This document shows, in pieces, positions 13,840 through 26,183 of a stretch of 64,000 nucleotides of DNA. Within the stretch, counting starts at the first letter, position 1; every line of letters begins with the position of its first letter. The DNA lies in NCBI GenBank assembly GCA_020055645.1, contig CM034546.1, positions 117,726,375-117,790,374 of the forward strand, given 5' to 3'. Origin of the DNA: Tomocerus qinae. Lineage: Eukaryota > Arthropoda > Collembola > Entomobryomorpha > Tomoceridae. A program made the position numbers and the translations under genes. The notes below the pieces were generated by a model. The model was not told the origin of the DNA. It saw nothing but the letters and a program-made list of their open reading frames with translations, and made no database searches.

Positions 13840-14663
13840 TCAAGGTTTATTTTCAATCGTTGCTTCTCTTTTCAATGTAGGATTCTTCACATGATGATAA
13901 TTAGGCAAGATTCTTCCCAAGAAGTCTATTTGAAGCGCTTGCACCTGGAAATGAATTAAATATTCGACAGTAAGATCCCGGAATATGTGAGTGACAGATC
14001 AAAACGATACGGAGAAAGTAAAAAATATTTACCGCTGGTCTTTCACCGGCGATTCTGTGTTGTAAAGGATTGCCGAAAAATATTGAATTATCTGTCACAG
14101 AAGAAGGAGCAGTTATTTTTGTTCCAGCTCCAAAGACACATCCATTCTGTATTGCAACACTCTCACCAACAAAACCTTGTTAAAGAAAAAAGAATTCTCA
14201 ATTACTTATTTATTTATGTGATTCAAATGAACTTAAAATTGAAATTCTTACATTTTGTTTCGAAAACATTGTGATCTCCAACAGATCTGGCCATCACAGT
14301 TGAGGCAACTTCAAACACATTATTGTTTCCCACATACATAACTTCTGGACACGAATTCTCAATAGTTGCTAATTCTTCAATTATATTCGCATCTCCGATG
14401 ACAATAGGTCCGGCTGTGGCTAGGATTCGTGCACATGGGTGAACAATTGTTTTTGTTCCGATTTTGACCTCTCCTCTTATCTCGGCTTCAACACAGACGC
14501 AAGCACCAGTGGTTATCTGCAAACTAAAATACAAAAATATTAAATATATAAATGTAATTGAACTTCGTTTTTGCATAAACTTTGTAGAACCATGCATGAA
14601 GAATCATTTTGCATTCTACAACTAAAACAATGATTATTAGTTCGTACTCTACCCATTCGACAT
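13840..14663 (-). CDS. DCTN6: Dynactin subunit 6 (p27), left-handed beta-helix protein
   Basis: DCTN6 is part of the pointed-end complex of dynactin, the dynein cofactor for cargo transport and mitosis. The firm exons are 14252-14516 (phase 0 start as read), 14033-14175 and 13840-13944 (stop TGA 13842-13840), joined by 76- and 88-bp GT-AG introns. Family landmarks in order are VCVEAEIRGEVKIG, GPIVIGDANIIEE, NNNVFEV, NVFETK, FVGESVAIQNGCVFGAGTK, and ALQIDFLGRILPNYHH at the C-terminus. These show the hexapeptide repeats of the beta-helix. The first exon is tiny. The best fit is ATG-TCG-AAT-GG at 14663-14653 spliced to an acceptor before 14523 (531 nt in all, 176 aa). An alternative first exon lies at about 15119-15156. 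An AATAAA for this strand lies at 13724-13719. Confidence 0.9.
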
Positions 14664-17600
14664 AACGTATACAACAATCAAGTGTTAATACTAGTGCAGT
14701 AAGGATTAAATAATGGGTATTATGAATGTAATTTTCGAACAAAATAGGAACCCACAACCTATTGTATTGAATCGTTTAATTGTATACGGCAATTGGATAC
14801 AATTGATGGAGTCATTACTACAAATTAATCAATTTCATAACTTTTGAGTATGAGAGTTTTTAATATTATTATTGTTACTTGTCTACTAAATTCTCCATTA
14901 TAAATGGCAGATCACAGCTATTATGATTTATTATCAACTGTCTTTGCCGGTGGAAGATTGCTGTTGCCCAAAGCAGAGATATGCTTTAAGATGGGTAGCT
15001 TTTCACCGATAATCAACACTTCATATGCATGCCCAACTAAAAATTCATACGCTAAACATACATGTACAGATAGCTACAGATGTTGCAAAATCCGATCTTA
15101 AACTCAGATGTAATCAAAATACCTTTTCCAAGCAATAATATCGATTATCAAAGTGTGCATGCACAACTAAACAACAACGACACTTTTATATGAATTGATT
15201 TTATATGTCTAATTTTGATTGTCAATTCACAGCTTAAGTAACAAGACAGGTTACACATTCATAATTCATAATGTTTGTGTGTAGGAGACCAAAGACTCAC
15301 AGGACGTGACCGTGCTGAAACGATTATTTCTTTAAATTCTATTACCCATTTAGAAGTATTTGTGCACATGATAAAATTCAATAAATCTAAAAGAGAACTA
15401 TGGTCCTGATTATTATGCCTGCCCACGTTCAGCTCTACTTTAATACAAACTACTACATACCTATATGGATACCATTGTAAACAATTAGCATGTCAGGTGC
15501 ACAGAGACCGAGCTTTAAACTATCCGCATGTCAATTTCTAGCAAACAAAGCGGACTAGTACTGACATCAGTAGATGACTATGAAAATCGTTACAGTTACA
15601 GATGTGTACTACAGAGAAGGAAAGAATCTGTGTCTATTTATACCTCATAGTATAATATACAAATACGGTTGAAGTTATTGACTGACACCCTTATGGTGGT
15701 CGTACATTTCCATCCGATCTGCATTACTAACTAAACTTATGACTATAACAGGCATATCTTTTTATACCTGAAGTGATCACAACGAATTGTAAAGCCAGGA
15801 AGTTTGCGACTTGCACCATTCCTGGACTATGCCATTATTTAATAAAATCAATAATTAACCCTTTGGTAAATAACAAATGACTGTAGAAGGAATCGCGGTA
15901 TCTACCTTATTGATTGAAACAGATTTTAGATCATACACAAAATAATCTACAAAACCGTCAAAACCAGCTAAAATTTTACGTAGTGATGATAATCTTTTCG
16001 ACATTTAGGCAACTTTTTTGTCCATTACTGCGTTTGCTGAAAAATATACTATGCAGCTAGATCGTTGTAGACTCAATTGACATGAATGGCTATTGACTCA
16101 ACATTTCATTCTTTGATGGTAAAATTTACATAGATTTCTATTTCTACTTGAGCCATTGCAACGTTTTACTTAAATGGTCGTTGCACCTTGCGCGTGTTAA
16201 TTCGAGAAAAATGCTCTGCAATTGTACTCAGTTATTTATGTATCATAGTACATAGTACAAGCTGTATGCAACGTGTACATTAAATAAGTAAGATGTAATA
16301 ATTTATAGCTGGTACTAGTAAGGTGGATCTTTACACTGACTCCAAAGAATCATTCACAGTGATACAATTTTAATTAATCTTTTAAATTCAATTCACTTGA
16401 ATTTGGCAAAACACAATGCAGAGTTGCCTGGTGGTAATGGCAATTTCGGCAACTTTCAATTCATGGACCAATTAGCATCAACAAGTTAAGCAGTGTGAAT
16501 ATTTAAAGGGTTCACATTCACAGGTACGAAAAATTCTCATTTTGATTTGATATTTATAGCATAAAAATATCTAATATGAAAATCAGAGTATGCATCATGA
16601 ATCATAAAGCACCTACCCAAACAAATGATTTGAGAAAACATTTTTACTGATCTATCACCACCATTTAAAGATCAACAAATTTTATATATTTTATATTTAC
16701 CTGCACCATATTTCTTCATACTCAATGACACTATAAAAATGGTTATTTATAATGTATTAATACATGTGTACTTACGCTTGCCTAAATATTGTTTATTTAA
16801 ATACACAAAATACGCAATTCGTCCGTACAGATCACGAATGCTTGTAGGTTTGTATCAATTTGAAGGAAGGAATTTGGGACAGTAAGCTTATGGTAACTGC
16901 CAAAGAAAATTGGTTTAGAATTACTTCCATTTTTGGGGATTTGCGCAAAATATCTCTCAGATTGCCTCAATGTCCTTCCCTTAGGGAGATAGTTTGTTTT
17001 GTACCTACACTCAGGAACGTACATGAAATAAATCATGGTCGTTCGTTTGCATCTGTGAGATACACAAAAATCTACAAAATTCCCTTAGGCAATTACCTTA
17101 GAAATTCTAGGCAGAGTAAGTATAATGAGTCCCCTAAATCTATTTAGGACTTTGAACCACTTAAACACAACAGTGTCTACCCTAAAAACTGCTAGACCAA
17201 ACATTGTCGTGCTATAGTACAGCCTTAGAGTTAGAGTTTGGTTTAGGTTAATAATTAAAAATGCCCACAGGTTGTATCGTATAATGTGTGTAACTTAAAG
17301 GTTAATCTGCTGTTCATCTGTCCATTCATTGCCACCAAGTTTCATTCATAAAAATGTCAGTGAAATTTCATGGAGACAAACAAAACAAACATAATATTCT
17401 AGTTCATAAAAAAGATTGCTACAGACGAATGAACTTATCATGCACTTATCAAATAATAACTTAGATGAAATCATTGATTGTTTTTGTTACTACTAAAATG
17501 TATCTTTCTCCCTAACATCCTTGTCAATGCTTTGCATTATAAAAATAAAATTGGACACGATTTTGTTGTCTTTAATTTCTATTTTTCGAGATTTGCAATT

Positions 17601-19659
17601 TAGTATTTAGGTAGATAAGAAATGGGAATCCTACTGACTGTTGTTACTGTTGTAGCATTTAAAACTTATTAGTATCCCAATTATTACAACAATTATAATA
17701 AACACAGGATAAGAAAAATGTGCAGTACACAAAAAATTGATGTATTTCTATCAGACAATGAACTATAAGTCCACGCGGCTTAAGTGAGTACTACAGACAG
17801 TACTTAAGGGCTTAAATATATAAATATGAGGGCAAGATTTTGAAAAAGTATGTACATAGACATGGTTTTCTGTGTTACCTAGCTGTTACGCATACAAATA
17901 ATTTACATAGTAAATAGTATAGAAAAGTAGTTCAACGCAGTATGTTGATCATAGGCAATTTCCCACGAAATGTTAGTATGCAAGCGAGCATAAATGAATG
18001 TATTTATGCATGTATGTGTTGCAATTAGCATAGGAATGGTCTTCATCATGGACAATAATACTCTCGGATGTTTTCTACAATATGTACCTAGTGCTAGACA
18101 CAGTGCAACACCAACTGATTCACAAAGAAATCATCCACACAGCTCCATGGCTCCAACGAAATATACAGAGAAAAGTGTAACTGCAACCAGAGAGACAAGA
18201 GCAATTAGAGCAACACAGAACGATAAATGAGAAGGCGAGTCAAACGGTTGACTGTCAGTCGACAATTTCCTTTTTCCGACCATCTCCTTCAGTAAATAGT
18301 CATGGAAAAGCCAGACTACCTAAACAATTATACAAAAATATGAAAGTAAAGTTGAGCCACGTCAATTTTCAAGGTGTTCCGAGGGAAGAGGGGTAGAAAC
18401 ATTTGTAGGCAAACAATTCCCCCTATCATTACAATTACCATTTGAATAATATTACACTTATTTTTTCAGCTAATTACTTTGTCTTAAATAGCTACAGAAC
18501 AACCAACACTAATACTATCCAACTTTACCCTTTTTGCTATCCTGTCGTTCAGCACTCTGCAAATTCTTTGACCATTACGAGTATCACTACAAATAAATGT
18601 TTACATAAATAAGCATCCACAGCCAAAAATGAGATTAGGTCCATCTACACCCACTCCATTTTTTCACACTAAAATTCATTCTCCTTTTGTTAATGCATTA
18701 CTAACATTCATTCTTAAGATAGACAAAGTAACACAATATCGTTATACACAAAACTGTAACAAAAGTATACTAAAATAGTACACTTTTACGATCAACACTG
18801 AATAAAAAGAATTGCTAACACTGAATTAAGGTATTAATAAAACAATAAAGAAAGTAGAGCTCTCTGAGAAATGCAATGAAATTAAAATACGAAAGGATAC
18901 AAAGAAATTAACCATATCAGTCATTTACTTTCTTTATTGCACATTGCACAAGTGTATAAAATATTTTAAGGTATACCTTTTTAAATTAGACTATATTTTG
19001 AGTAGATAATTAAAAATCAAAACTATCATACACATTATATTCACCAAAATACTAATGAGCATAGTATAAAATTTTAGTTACAAATCTTAAAGGGTACTTA
19101 CAAAACAGGAACAGAAATAATCTGCATATACATCTTTGTAAGATTAATACCATTACAAGGTCATTTTGGTATCACAGGCACTTAGATTAGTCACCATAAA
19201 AATTTTCAAAGCGAATAAAACTACATTGCAAACAGCATAAGCGCTTTCTTCTACTATTTCCTCTAGCAATTAACACCTACTGGTTATGAGTACTTTGCCT
19301 CCTGCACTCCATCCACGAGTGAAGATAAGATTTTTTGTTACCAACCTATGCGTTGTACGACTGCATTGACTAAATTGTGAGTTACTGCATATTTACTCTC
19401 ATACACCTGGTTAAATGTATTTTAGTTTCTCTTTAAATCAAGGGATCAGATTTAAATCAAGATATCTTGAAAAATATTCTTTGACAGTGTGTTTCGTGAT
19501 AAATTTCAACAATGTATCTTCTTCATTCTTCGGACTTTTCCAAACATTGACTACTGAATCTTTCAACCGTATTTATTCTCAACTACAGTTGATAGCATAA
19601 GGTACTTAATAGCTTATTGTTTTTAAAATGCTCATTCATAAAGCAATCGACTCTATCAG
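14664..19659. other. Long intergenic stretch, no gene recognised
   Basis: Short open frames on both strands at 14904-15101 and 16797-17147 might be relics of mobile elements, but none has a start, splice sites or a recognisable domain. The remainder is AT-rich without coding signal. Confidence 0.4.
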
Positions 19660-19663
19660 ATAC

Positions 19664-20302
19664 TGTAAGATTAGTAAATAGCCGGGATGAGATCGTTTAT
19701 GCCCCAAACTAAATGCCACCAGTAGATGCACCTGAGTCTCCGTGATTCTCCGATGAAGATATCAGATTTCTATCTACTAATCACACATCATACACGATAT
19801 CAGTTTAAGTTCAATATACACATTTAATATAGCCCACACGTCAATGAATCACATCATATTGAACCGGCAAGATAGGTATAGGTACATAAATGTTAGCCCC
19901 CCCCCAATCAAAATATATAATAATAATAACATAGATCAAATCATGAATTAATTATGCATTTTACTTACGCTACCCAAAACCAAAATAACGTCGACAGAAG
20001 GTCAAGTCCAAAGGAGGCGAGAGAGTGGCTATTGCGTCGTCATTGGCAGTCGTTGTCAGTCAATTCCACTTCCGGAGCACAGGGCAGGAGAACACTACAA
20101 GTGAACGGCAAGACTTCTCCGAACGTAATAGCGGCGTTAGCGAAGCTCACGTCGTATTCAAGGAAAAATGAAGGAGCCGGACAGAGAAGACGGAATGGAC
20201 GGACTGACGCAGACGCAACAGCTATACTCTCAACCTCCGTACATTTAATCTCTACACGCACAGCCTACTACTACTAATACAAATACTCCCTATATACTGT
20301 CA
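19664..20302 (-). repeat. 3' LTR of the gypsy element
   Basis: 639 bp, same ends as the 5' LTR. Just inside it, on the minus strand, lies a purine-rich tract ending ATGGGGA (about 20303-20318), the likely polypurine tract for plus-strand priming. Confidence 0.95.
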
Positions 20303-20335
20303 TCCCCATAAATTTCCTAAAACGCCCACGTTTTC

Positions 20336-20968
20336 TTAATTACGACGATATGGGCAATCGTAACGATGATTTCGGGATATCCCAGGATGATTTTCGAATC
20401 CACACCAACGACACTTGACTGGTGGAGGTTCGACATCCAACTCAGCATTGCATCGGGAAGCTGAGTGACCAAAGCATTTGCACCGAAAACATTGTAGTGT
20501 GCCATCGTTGCGTCTGAACTTATTAGTAAGTCGTCGTGGGTCACTTCTTGGCGCAGGTGGATGAACTGTTGGAGTCGGAGCCCTGGTTGGTAAATCAACT
20601 TGAGGGCGACGGGCTACGTACGAAATAGGACTCCGTTTACGCTTCATCTCAGTGGTATCTGTAACAGCGTCGTTCTCCTCATGATGAACGACTTGATTGG
20701 GTTCTGCGGCGTTAACAATTACGTCATCGACAGCTTGCGGAGTATGAGCGGCGTTAGAGGCGTCGTCATGTTCCTCCGGAGTGTCGTTGAGTAAAGCGTC
20801 GTCAATTGCGTCGGAACCAGTGCAATCCATAATTTCGTCATCATCCGAGTCAGCAAGTAGCATATCCTCATCGACAATAGGTTGCGCGGCATAATCAAGA
20901 GCCTCGTCCAGGATATGTTCTGGATTTTCCCCTTGTGAAAGCAACGTCATCAATTCGCTTTCACTCAT
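20336..20968 (-). CDS. Extra ORF of the gypsy element with two zinc knuckles, 210 aa
   Basis: It sits between pol and the 3' LTR, the position of env in errantiviruses, but has no signal peptide or membrane segment. The N-terminal third is very acidic. A KRKR stretch follows, then a CX2CX4HX4C knuckle at residues 160-173 (CFRCKCFGHSASRC) and a second, variant cysteine/histidine cluster at 186-205 (CRWC ... H ... H ... C). This suggests a nucleic-acid-binding accessory protein. The frame is open upstream to a TAG that is also part of a good splice acceptor (TTTTTTCTGTTGTAG, exon from 21013), so it is probably made from a spliced RNA. The first ATG is at 20968-20966. The function is unknown. 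Confidence 0.85.
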   Translation of the reverse strand: MSESELMTLLSQGENPEHILDEALDYAAQPIVDEDMLLADSDDDEIMDCTGSDAIDDALLNDTPEEHDDASNAAHTPQAVDDVIVNAAEPNQVVHHEENDAVTDTTEMKRKRSPISYVARRPQVDLPTRAPTPTVHPPAPRSDPRRLTNKFRRNDGTLQCFRCKCFGHSASRCNAELDVEPPPVKCRWCGFENHPGISRNHRYDCPYRRN

Positions 20969-21270
20969 CGTGACACCGCGACTCGTATTGCAGCTGTATA
21001 ACACAATATCGTCCTACAACAGAAAAAATTGAACGACAATAATTAGAACAATATATTTACAAATGCAAAATATTTTTAATAATAAATTGTAACCAGGAAC
21101 CATTTAACGAGGTGCACATTTCAGTGATGGCCCGCTGATTTGAAATGAAATCCTAACCATACTGAACTACTATTACCACAACCAAAAAAGAATTATACGA
21201 AGTAAATAGGTACTATTACATCAAAATTATATTCTTGTACCTTCAAAACTTATAGGGAAAAAATATTAAT

Positions 21271-24200
21271 TTAAATATTATGAACTACTGAATTAAATGA
21301 CTGTATAAGGGCCATCACCATTTCCTGCTTGCTCTGGGCTGCGTCTAATATACAATGTGCACCTCTACTCGTAGAAGCTGCACTTTTAGTTTTACCACCA
21401 CTAGAACCTCTTGTGGACTTTCCACGTGTGGTACTTGATTTGGCTGTAGGGGCCTTAGATCCTCGTTTCGACATGTAGTCGTAAACGTTATTGCCAAAGC
21501 GATCCGGCTGGCCTTTTGTCCTCTTACTAGCACGCGAGAAGGTGGCGTCGGAGGTAGTCGAGGTGCCTGCCTCCTCCGGCTGATTCTGACTCACACTTTC
21601 CTCCGTTTCCTCTGGGATAAATGAATCCGGAGCGTCGGAGTCTTCGTGAACAGTTTCGTCTACATCTGGGTTACCGTCGTCATCGTTCTCACCCAACGTC
21701 ATCGGTATAGCTGGCACATTGTGAGGAATGGATCCTCTCCGAGCTGGTGCCGTTAGCAGACGTGAGTGGTTCAAAAAGTCGTCGTCATTGGGCGGCGTCT
21801 GAAAACTCGTATTAGAACTAGAGAATATAGTTGTATTATCAGAAATACCAGTTTTAACCGGAGCGTTAATTTCTACCGTGTCGCAAGAGACAATAAAAGA
21901 CGGATCCGATATTGTCCAATCTTGGTCGACAACGGAGCTAGGGACGTCATGAGCCTCGTACTCTAGAAATTCTTCTACATCGGGATTGTATTCGTCATAG
22001 TAAGGCTCCAAGTGCCTTATATTTTCATTGCGTCTAAAGCCTTTCTTTGCGTCACGTAAATCTTCAATTATGTAATTAATGGGTCCAACCTGCTGAATAA
22101 CTTTAAACGGGCCTTTCCAATGAACCAAAAATTTAGTTGTTTTACCGACTAATCTAGCGAAACTCGCTAGTAGTACTTTGTCACCTGGTTTATAGTTTAC
22201 CACGGGATGATGAGCATCCCACTTTACCTTACGTAAATTCTGAAGTAAAATGGTCTTATCTCTAGCTTTTACTCTGGCATCCTTTAATCGCATATTAGCT
22301 TCTTCAGGCGCGTGTAAATAATGATTTAAAATAGGGTACTTAATGTCACAAGGTAAAGTTGGTTCTCTACCATAAAGTAAGTAGTATGGGGTGTAACCTG
22401 TTTCAGAATGCGTCGTGATATTTATTGACCATTGTACCCGATACAATGTGTGATCCCAATTATTGTGATTATCATTAACGCGCTTTTTAACGATGCTTTT
22501 AAGCGTACCATTTACTCTTTCACATACAGCATTTGTAGTGTGATTATAAGGCGTCGATTTCGTCAAGGTAACGTGGTATTCGTTACAAAAGTCAGTGAAC
22601 TCTTGCGACGTAAAATGAGTTCCACAGTCAACTAAAATTTCTTTAGGACATGCAAAGTTAAATATTAGACCACTTTTAATAGCAGCTATGGCACATGCAG
22701 ATGTAATATTTTTTACTGCTCGTAAAATAACAAATCTAGTCAAATGATCGATAATTACAATAATGTAATTATTTCTACTAGGAAAGCTTGTCTTAAAAGG
22801 ACCTATAAAATCGATACCTACCCTGTCCCATGGATCTATTGGCGGCGGTATAGGTAGCAAAGGACCTGGCCTTGCTTTATGTCGTCTATTATGCATTTGG
22901 CATACTTGACAACCTAGAATATACTTACGTGTATCTCGGTACATACTCGGCCAGAAATATCTAGATTTCAAAAGATGATAAACTTTATGCAAGCCAAGGT
23001 GGCCGGCTGTGGAAATATGAATATTATCCAAAATTTCTTTCTTCATGCCTCTAGGTATCACAGTAAGCCAAAGTTTAGAATCCTCGTCATTACTAGCTTT
23101 ATATAATATGCCATCTTCTATCTTATACGTTACATATTTAGGATCAAGAAAATTAGTAGCATTTAACTCAAATGCTTCTATCGCGTCAAAAATGTCGACC
23201 AGCTTGGGGTCATTGCGCTGTAAAACTCCGAATTCTTTATCAGTCTCTAAAGAAAATAATCTATCGTCATATTGTAAATGTTCGGCGTCACTTAGTGCTG
23301 GCGGCGGATTCACGGGATTTCGTGACAAAGCATCGACGTTACTATGCTTCCTACCGGACTTATAGACAATGTTAAATTTAAATGGAGATAATCGTGAAGC
23401 CCAACGTGCTAATTTACCCTGTGGGTTCTTCATTTCAAGTAGCTGGCACAAAGAGCAGTGATCGGTTACGACCGTAAATATTTTACCATGAACGTAAGGA
23501 CGGAATGTTTCTACAGCGTACAGAATGCCAAGACATTCTAGTTCGGTTGCGCTATAATTACGTTCGTAAGGCAAAAGTGCTCGAGATGAATACGCAACTA
23601 CCTTCCACTCTCCCTCGTCTTCAGCTCTTTGCTCTAAAGTGCATCCAAGCCCAATATGACTAGCATCTGTGTAAATTCGAGTTTCAGCGTCGTCTCTCGG
23701 AAATGCCATGACAGGAGCGGAAGTTAAAGCTTCCTTTAATTTTTCAAACGCAGTTTGTTGTTCGTCACCCCACTCGAATTTAACGTTTTTACCCGTTAAT
23801 TTCGTTAGAGGTCTAGCAATATGCGTAAAATTACGTATAAATCTGCGGTAATAACCTGCTAAATATACGAACTGTCTTACTTCCTTCACAGTTGTTGGAG
23901 CTTTGTACTCCCGGACACATTTAACTGTGTCTGGATTTGGCGATATTCCTTCAGATGACACAATGTGACCTAGGTACAAAATCTTATCATCAGCTACAGT
24001 GCATTTTTTAGGTTTTAATCTTAAACCTGCTTTGTCCAGTGCCTGAAACACGGACTCGACATGTCCGAGATGAGAATCGAATTGTTTACTATGCACTATA
24101 ATATCATCCAAGTACCCTAGAGCCACTGTCCATTTAAGTCCTCCTAATACAGCATCAATCAATCGCTGAAAAGTTTGCGCAGCATTGCACAAACCAAAGC

Positions 24201-25547
24201 TCATGTAATTAAATTGGTACAAACCGTCAGGCGTTACAAAAGCTGTCTTTTCTTTATCCTGCTGCCTCATAGGTACCTGGTGATAAGCATTTTCACAATC
24301 AAAGATCGAAAAATACTTACAACCAGCAAAACGATCGAGTGCGTCATCCATACGTGGAAGAGGATAGTTGTCTTTACGTGTTACCTTATTAATAGCACGA
24401 TAATCAATACAGAATCTTTTAGTATTATCCTTCTTATCTATAAGCACGACTGGTGAAGACCATGGTGAATCACTATGGCTAATAATTCCTTTCCGTAACA
24501 TGTCCTCTGTCTGCCTGTTAATTTCTCTCCTTTCCTCGTATGATACTCGATATGGCTTTTGTTTTATAGGTGCGGCGTCACCTGTTTCTATGCGATGTTC
24601 GACGTAATCACATCTACCAACTTCCTTTCCATCACCTCCGAATAAAGATGCGTATTTTATAAGTAAATTCATTACTTCTGTTTTCATCGCGTCGTCAAGT
24701 TTACTACCTATAGAGATTTTAGAAATAAATTCATTCAATTGAGGACTTAACGAATTCATGAAATTGACATCGTTGAGTAAAGACTCAACGGGTTCGTAAG
24801 AAGATTTCTTGCTTCGTAATTCTTCATCGACTTCATCTAGATTACATAAAATCTGTTCGTTATTAAAACTCTCATAGGTACCTAGAACTGTATTTAAGTA
24901 TAGCCGTAATGGTCGGCTGGATAAATTCAACAAAATTGTATGACCAATTCCTTTTGTAATAGAAAGTAATGTATGTCCAACTCCAACCTTCTTGGAGTGT
25001 TCTAATTGTGACCTGGGCTTAACTAAAATGTCACCATTACATTTACTATCTGTCTTTACAGGAACTCTGAGAGCGTAACCTGGCTTTATGCATACTGACT
25101 TAGCTAATCGAATTTTATTCAGAGCGTAATTTACCATTTCTGATGGTTCAGTAGAAGGACTACTGCTTTCATATGAGTTAGGAACTGAAAAATCCAACTC
25201 TGCATATTCGGTAGGAGCAAAAGAAGAGCCATGTTCGGTTACATTAGTGTCATTGTTCGATAGCGGCGTAGGTGCAAATATTAATGAGGCTTCTCTATCA
25301 GCATAAGAGCCTGGTGCGTCGTTATTCAAATCGATGCCGTAAACTAGCCTCTCATTAGAACATTCGACGAGTACGTCGTAAACCTGCAAAAAATCTAATC
25401 CAAGAACAATGTCATTAGTCAAATTACTGATTACATTGAACTCGTAAAGTATGGGTCTATTATTATCAACGGCGACAATCATCTCAACCTTAGCTTTCAC
25501 TAAATTAACATTATCACTATGGATTGATAATTTTAAGCTAAAAAAGG
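21271..25547 (-). CDS. pol: Pol of the gypsy element: protease C-part, RT, RNase H, integrase
   Basis: The frame is open from the frameshift site to TGA/TAA at 21271 and has no ATG of its own. Residue numbers here count from base 25500. The second protease motif IVLGLDF comes first. Reverse transcriptase carries YLDD at about 463-466, RNase H has its first Asp at about 612 (TDASHIGLG), and the integrase zinc finger ends CQVC at 864-867. The integrase triad is Asp897, Asp958 and Glu994, so the last two are separated by exactly 35 residues as in D,D-35-E. A GPY/F-like WKGPFKV module follows. The Ser/Thr/Lys-rich tail of about 150 residues is unusual. I see no chromodomain. All catalytic residues are present. 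Confidence 0.95.
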
Positions 25548-26183
25548 TTCAATATTAGTAACTTTATGTACATAATATTTAAATCTACTATCTTTTCTCA
25601 GAAAATTGAAAAGACGTTCATTGACCGCAGTCATGGAAGCGCCGGTATCAGCAATAGCCTTAAGTTGCTTATTACCGATTGCTACTTTGCAAACCAATGG
25701 ATGGTTGCATTTGAGAATGCTCCTGTAACGAGCAGGAAATAAGCCAAGCTTAGTTTCCGTGAAGATTGTGGGTGTCCGCCCCACTGGACTATCTACATGA
25801 ACTAACTTACAACAATTATCAACTTTAGGTTCTATTTTAGATCTAGTGACGATGTCCTTTACTGCAGTAAGTACAACGTCTTTAGCGGCATTAGCATCAA
25901 TAGGCGACTGATCACCTTTAGCGTCTATTTTACTATCTACGTAATTAACATTTTTGCTACTGACTACTGGAGTAGCAGAGCCTTGAATTTTTAATGAGCT
26001 ATTATCTACTTTAGAACAAGGGGCATTCAACTTCCCCATAAATTTAGATTTAAATCTATTAGTATTAAGTACGACTAATCCCCCATATTTATTATATCTA
26101 AACCTACGATGTATTTTATTCCCAGCAAAAAGTTTTAACAAATTATTTAAATTCCAAACACCGATTACGTCGTTATTATTCAT
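25533..26183 (-). CDS. Protease frame of the gypsy element (N-terminal part, holds the catalytic Asp)
   Basis: 216 codons starting at the ATG that overlaps the gag stop. The aspartic-protease active site ADTGAS is present with Asp at residue 179. The frame ends with TAA (25535-25533) only about 37 codons later, before the second conserved protease motif, which is found in the pol frame (IVLGLDF). The heptamer TTTTTTA at 25545-25539 lies three bases before the stop in the right phase for a -1 frameshift, so protease and pol are probably read as one product. The long N-terminal part (about 150 residues) is not recognised. Confidence 0.85.
   Translation of the reverse strand: MNNNDVIGVWNLNNLLKLFAGNKIHRRFRYNKYGGLVVLNTNRFKSKFMGKLNAPCSKVDNSSLKIQGSATPVVSSKNVNYVDSKIDAKGDQSPIDANAAKDVVLTAVKDIVTRSKIEPKVDNCCKLVHVDSPVGRTPTIFTETKLGLFPARYRSILKCNHPLVCKVAIGNKQLKAIADTGASMTAVNERLFNFLRKDSRFKYYVHKVTNIEPFLA
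25539..25545 (-). promoter_or_regulatory. Slippery heptamer T TTT TTA for -1 ribosomal frameshift
   Basis: On the minus strand the protease frame reads CCT TTT TTA GCT TAA. Slipping back one base after TTA enters the pol frame, which is open from there to 21271. T TTT TTA is a classic -1 frameshift site. A downstream stimulatory structure was not identified by eye. Confidence 0.8.

Noticed and set aside
14904-15101. Open frames on both strands with protein-like wording
   Set aside because: No start, domain or splice sites can be linked to neighbours; perhaps an old mobile-element scrap, but not supported.
16797-17147. Overlapping open frames on opposite strands
   Set aside because: No recognised domain; the minus frame starts after a stop with no acceptor and the plus frame lacks a convincing ATG.
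17994-18230. 78-codon frame with a hydrophobic N-terminus (MNVFMHVCVAISIGMVFIMD)
   Set aside because: No promoter or polyA signal at a sensible distance, and the rest is low-complexity Thr/Arg; likely chance.
19954-20277. 107-codon plus-strand frame in the LTR, repeated at 28561-28884
   Set aside because: It lies antisense to the element within the LTR and is identical in both copies only because the LTRs are identical; no domain and no promoter.
20600-24456. Several plus-strand frames of 60-106 codons across the retrotransposon
   Set aside because: They lie opposite the well-supported extra ORF and pol and have no protein character of their own.
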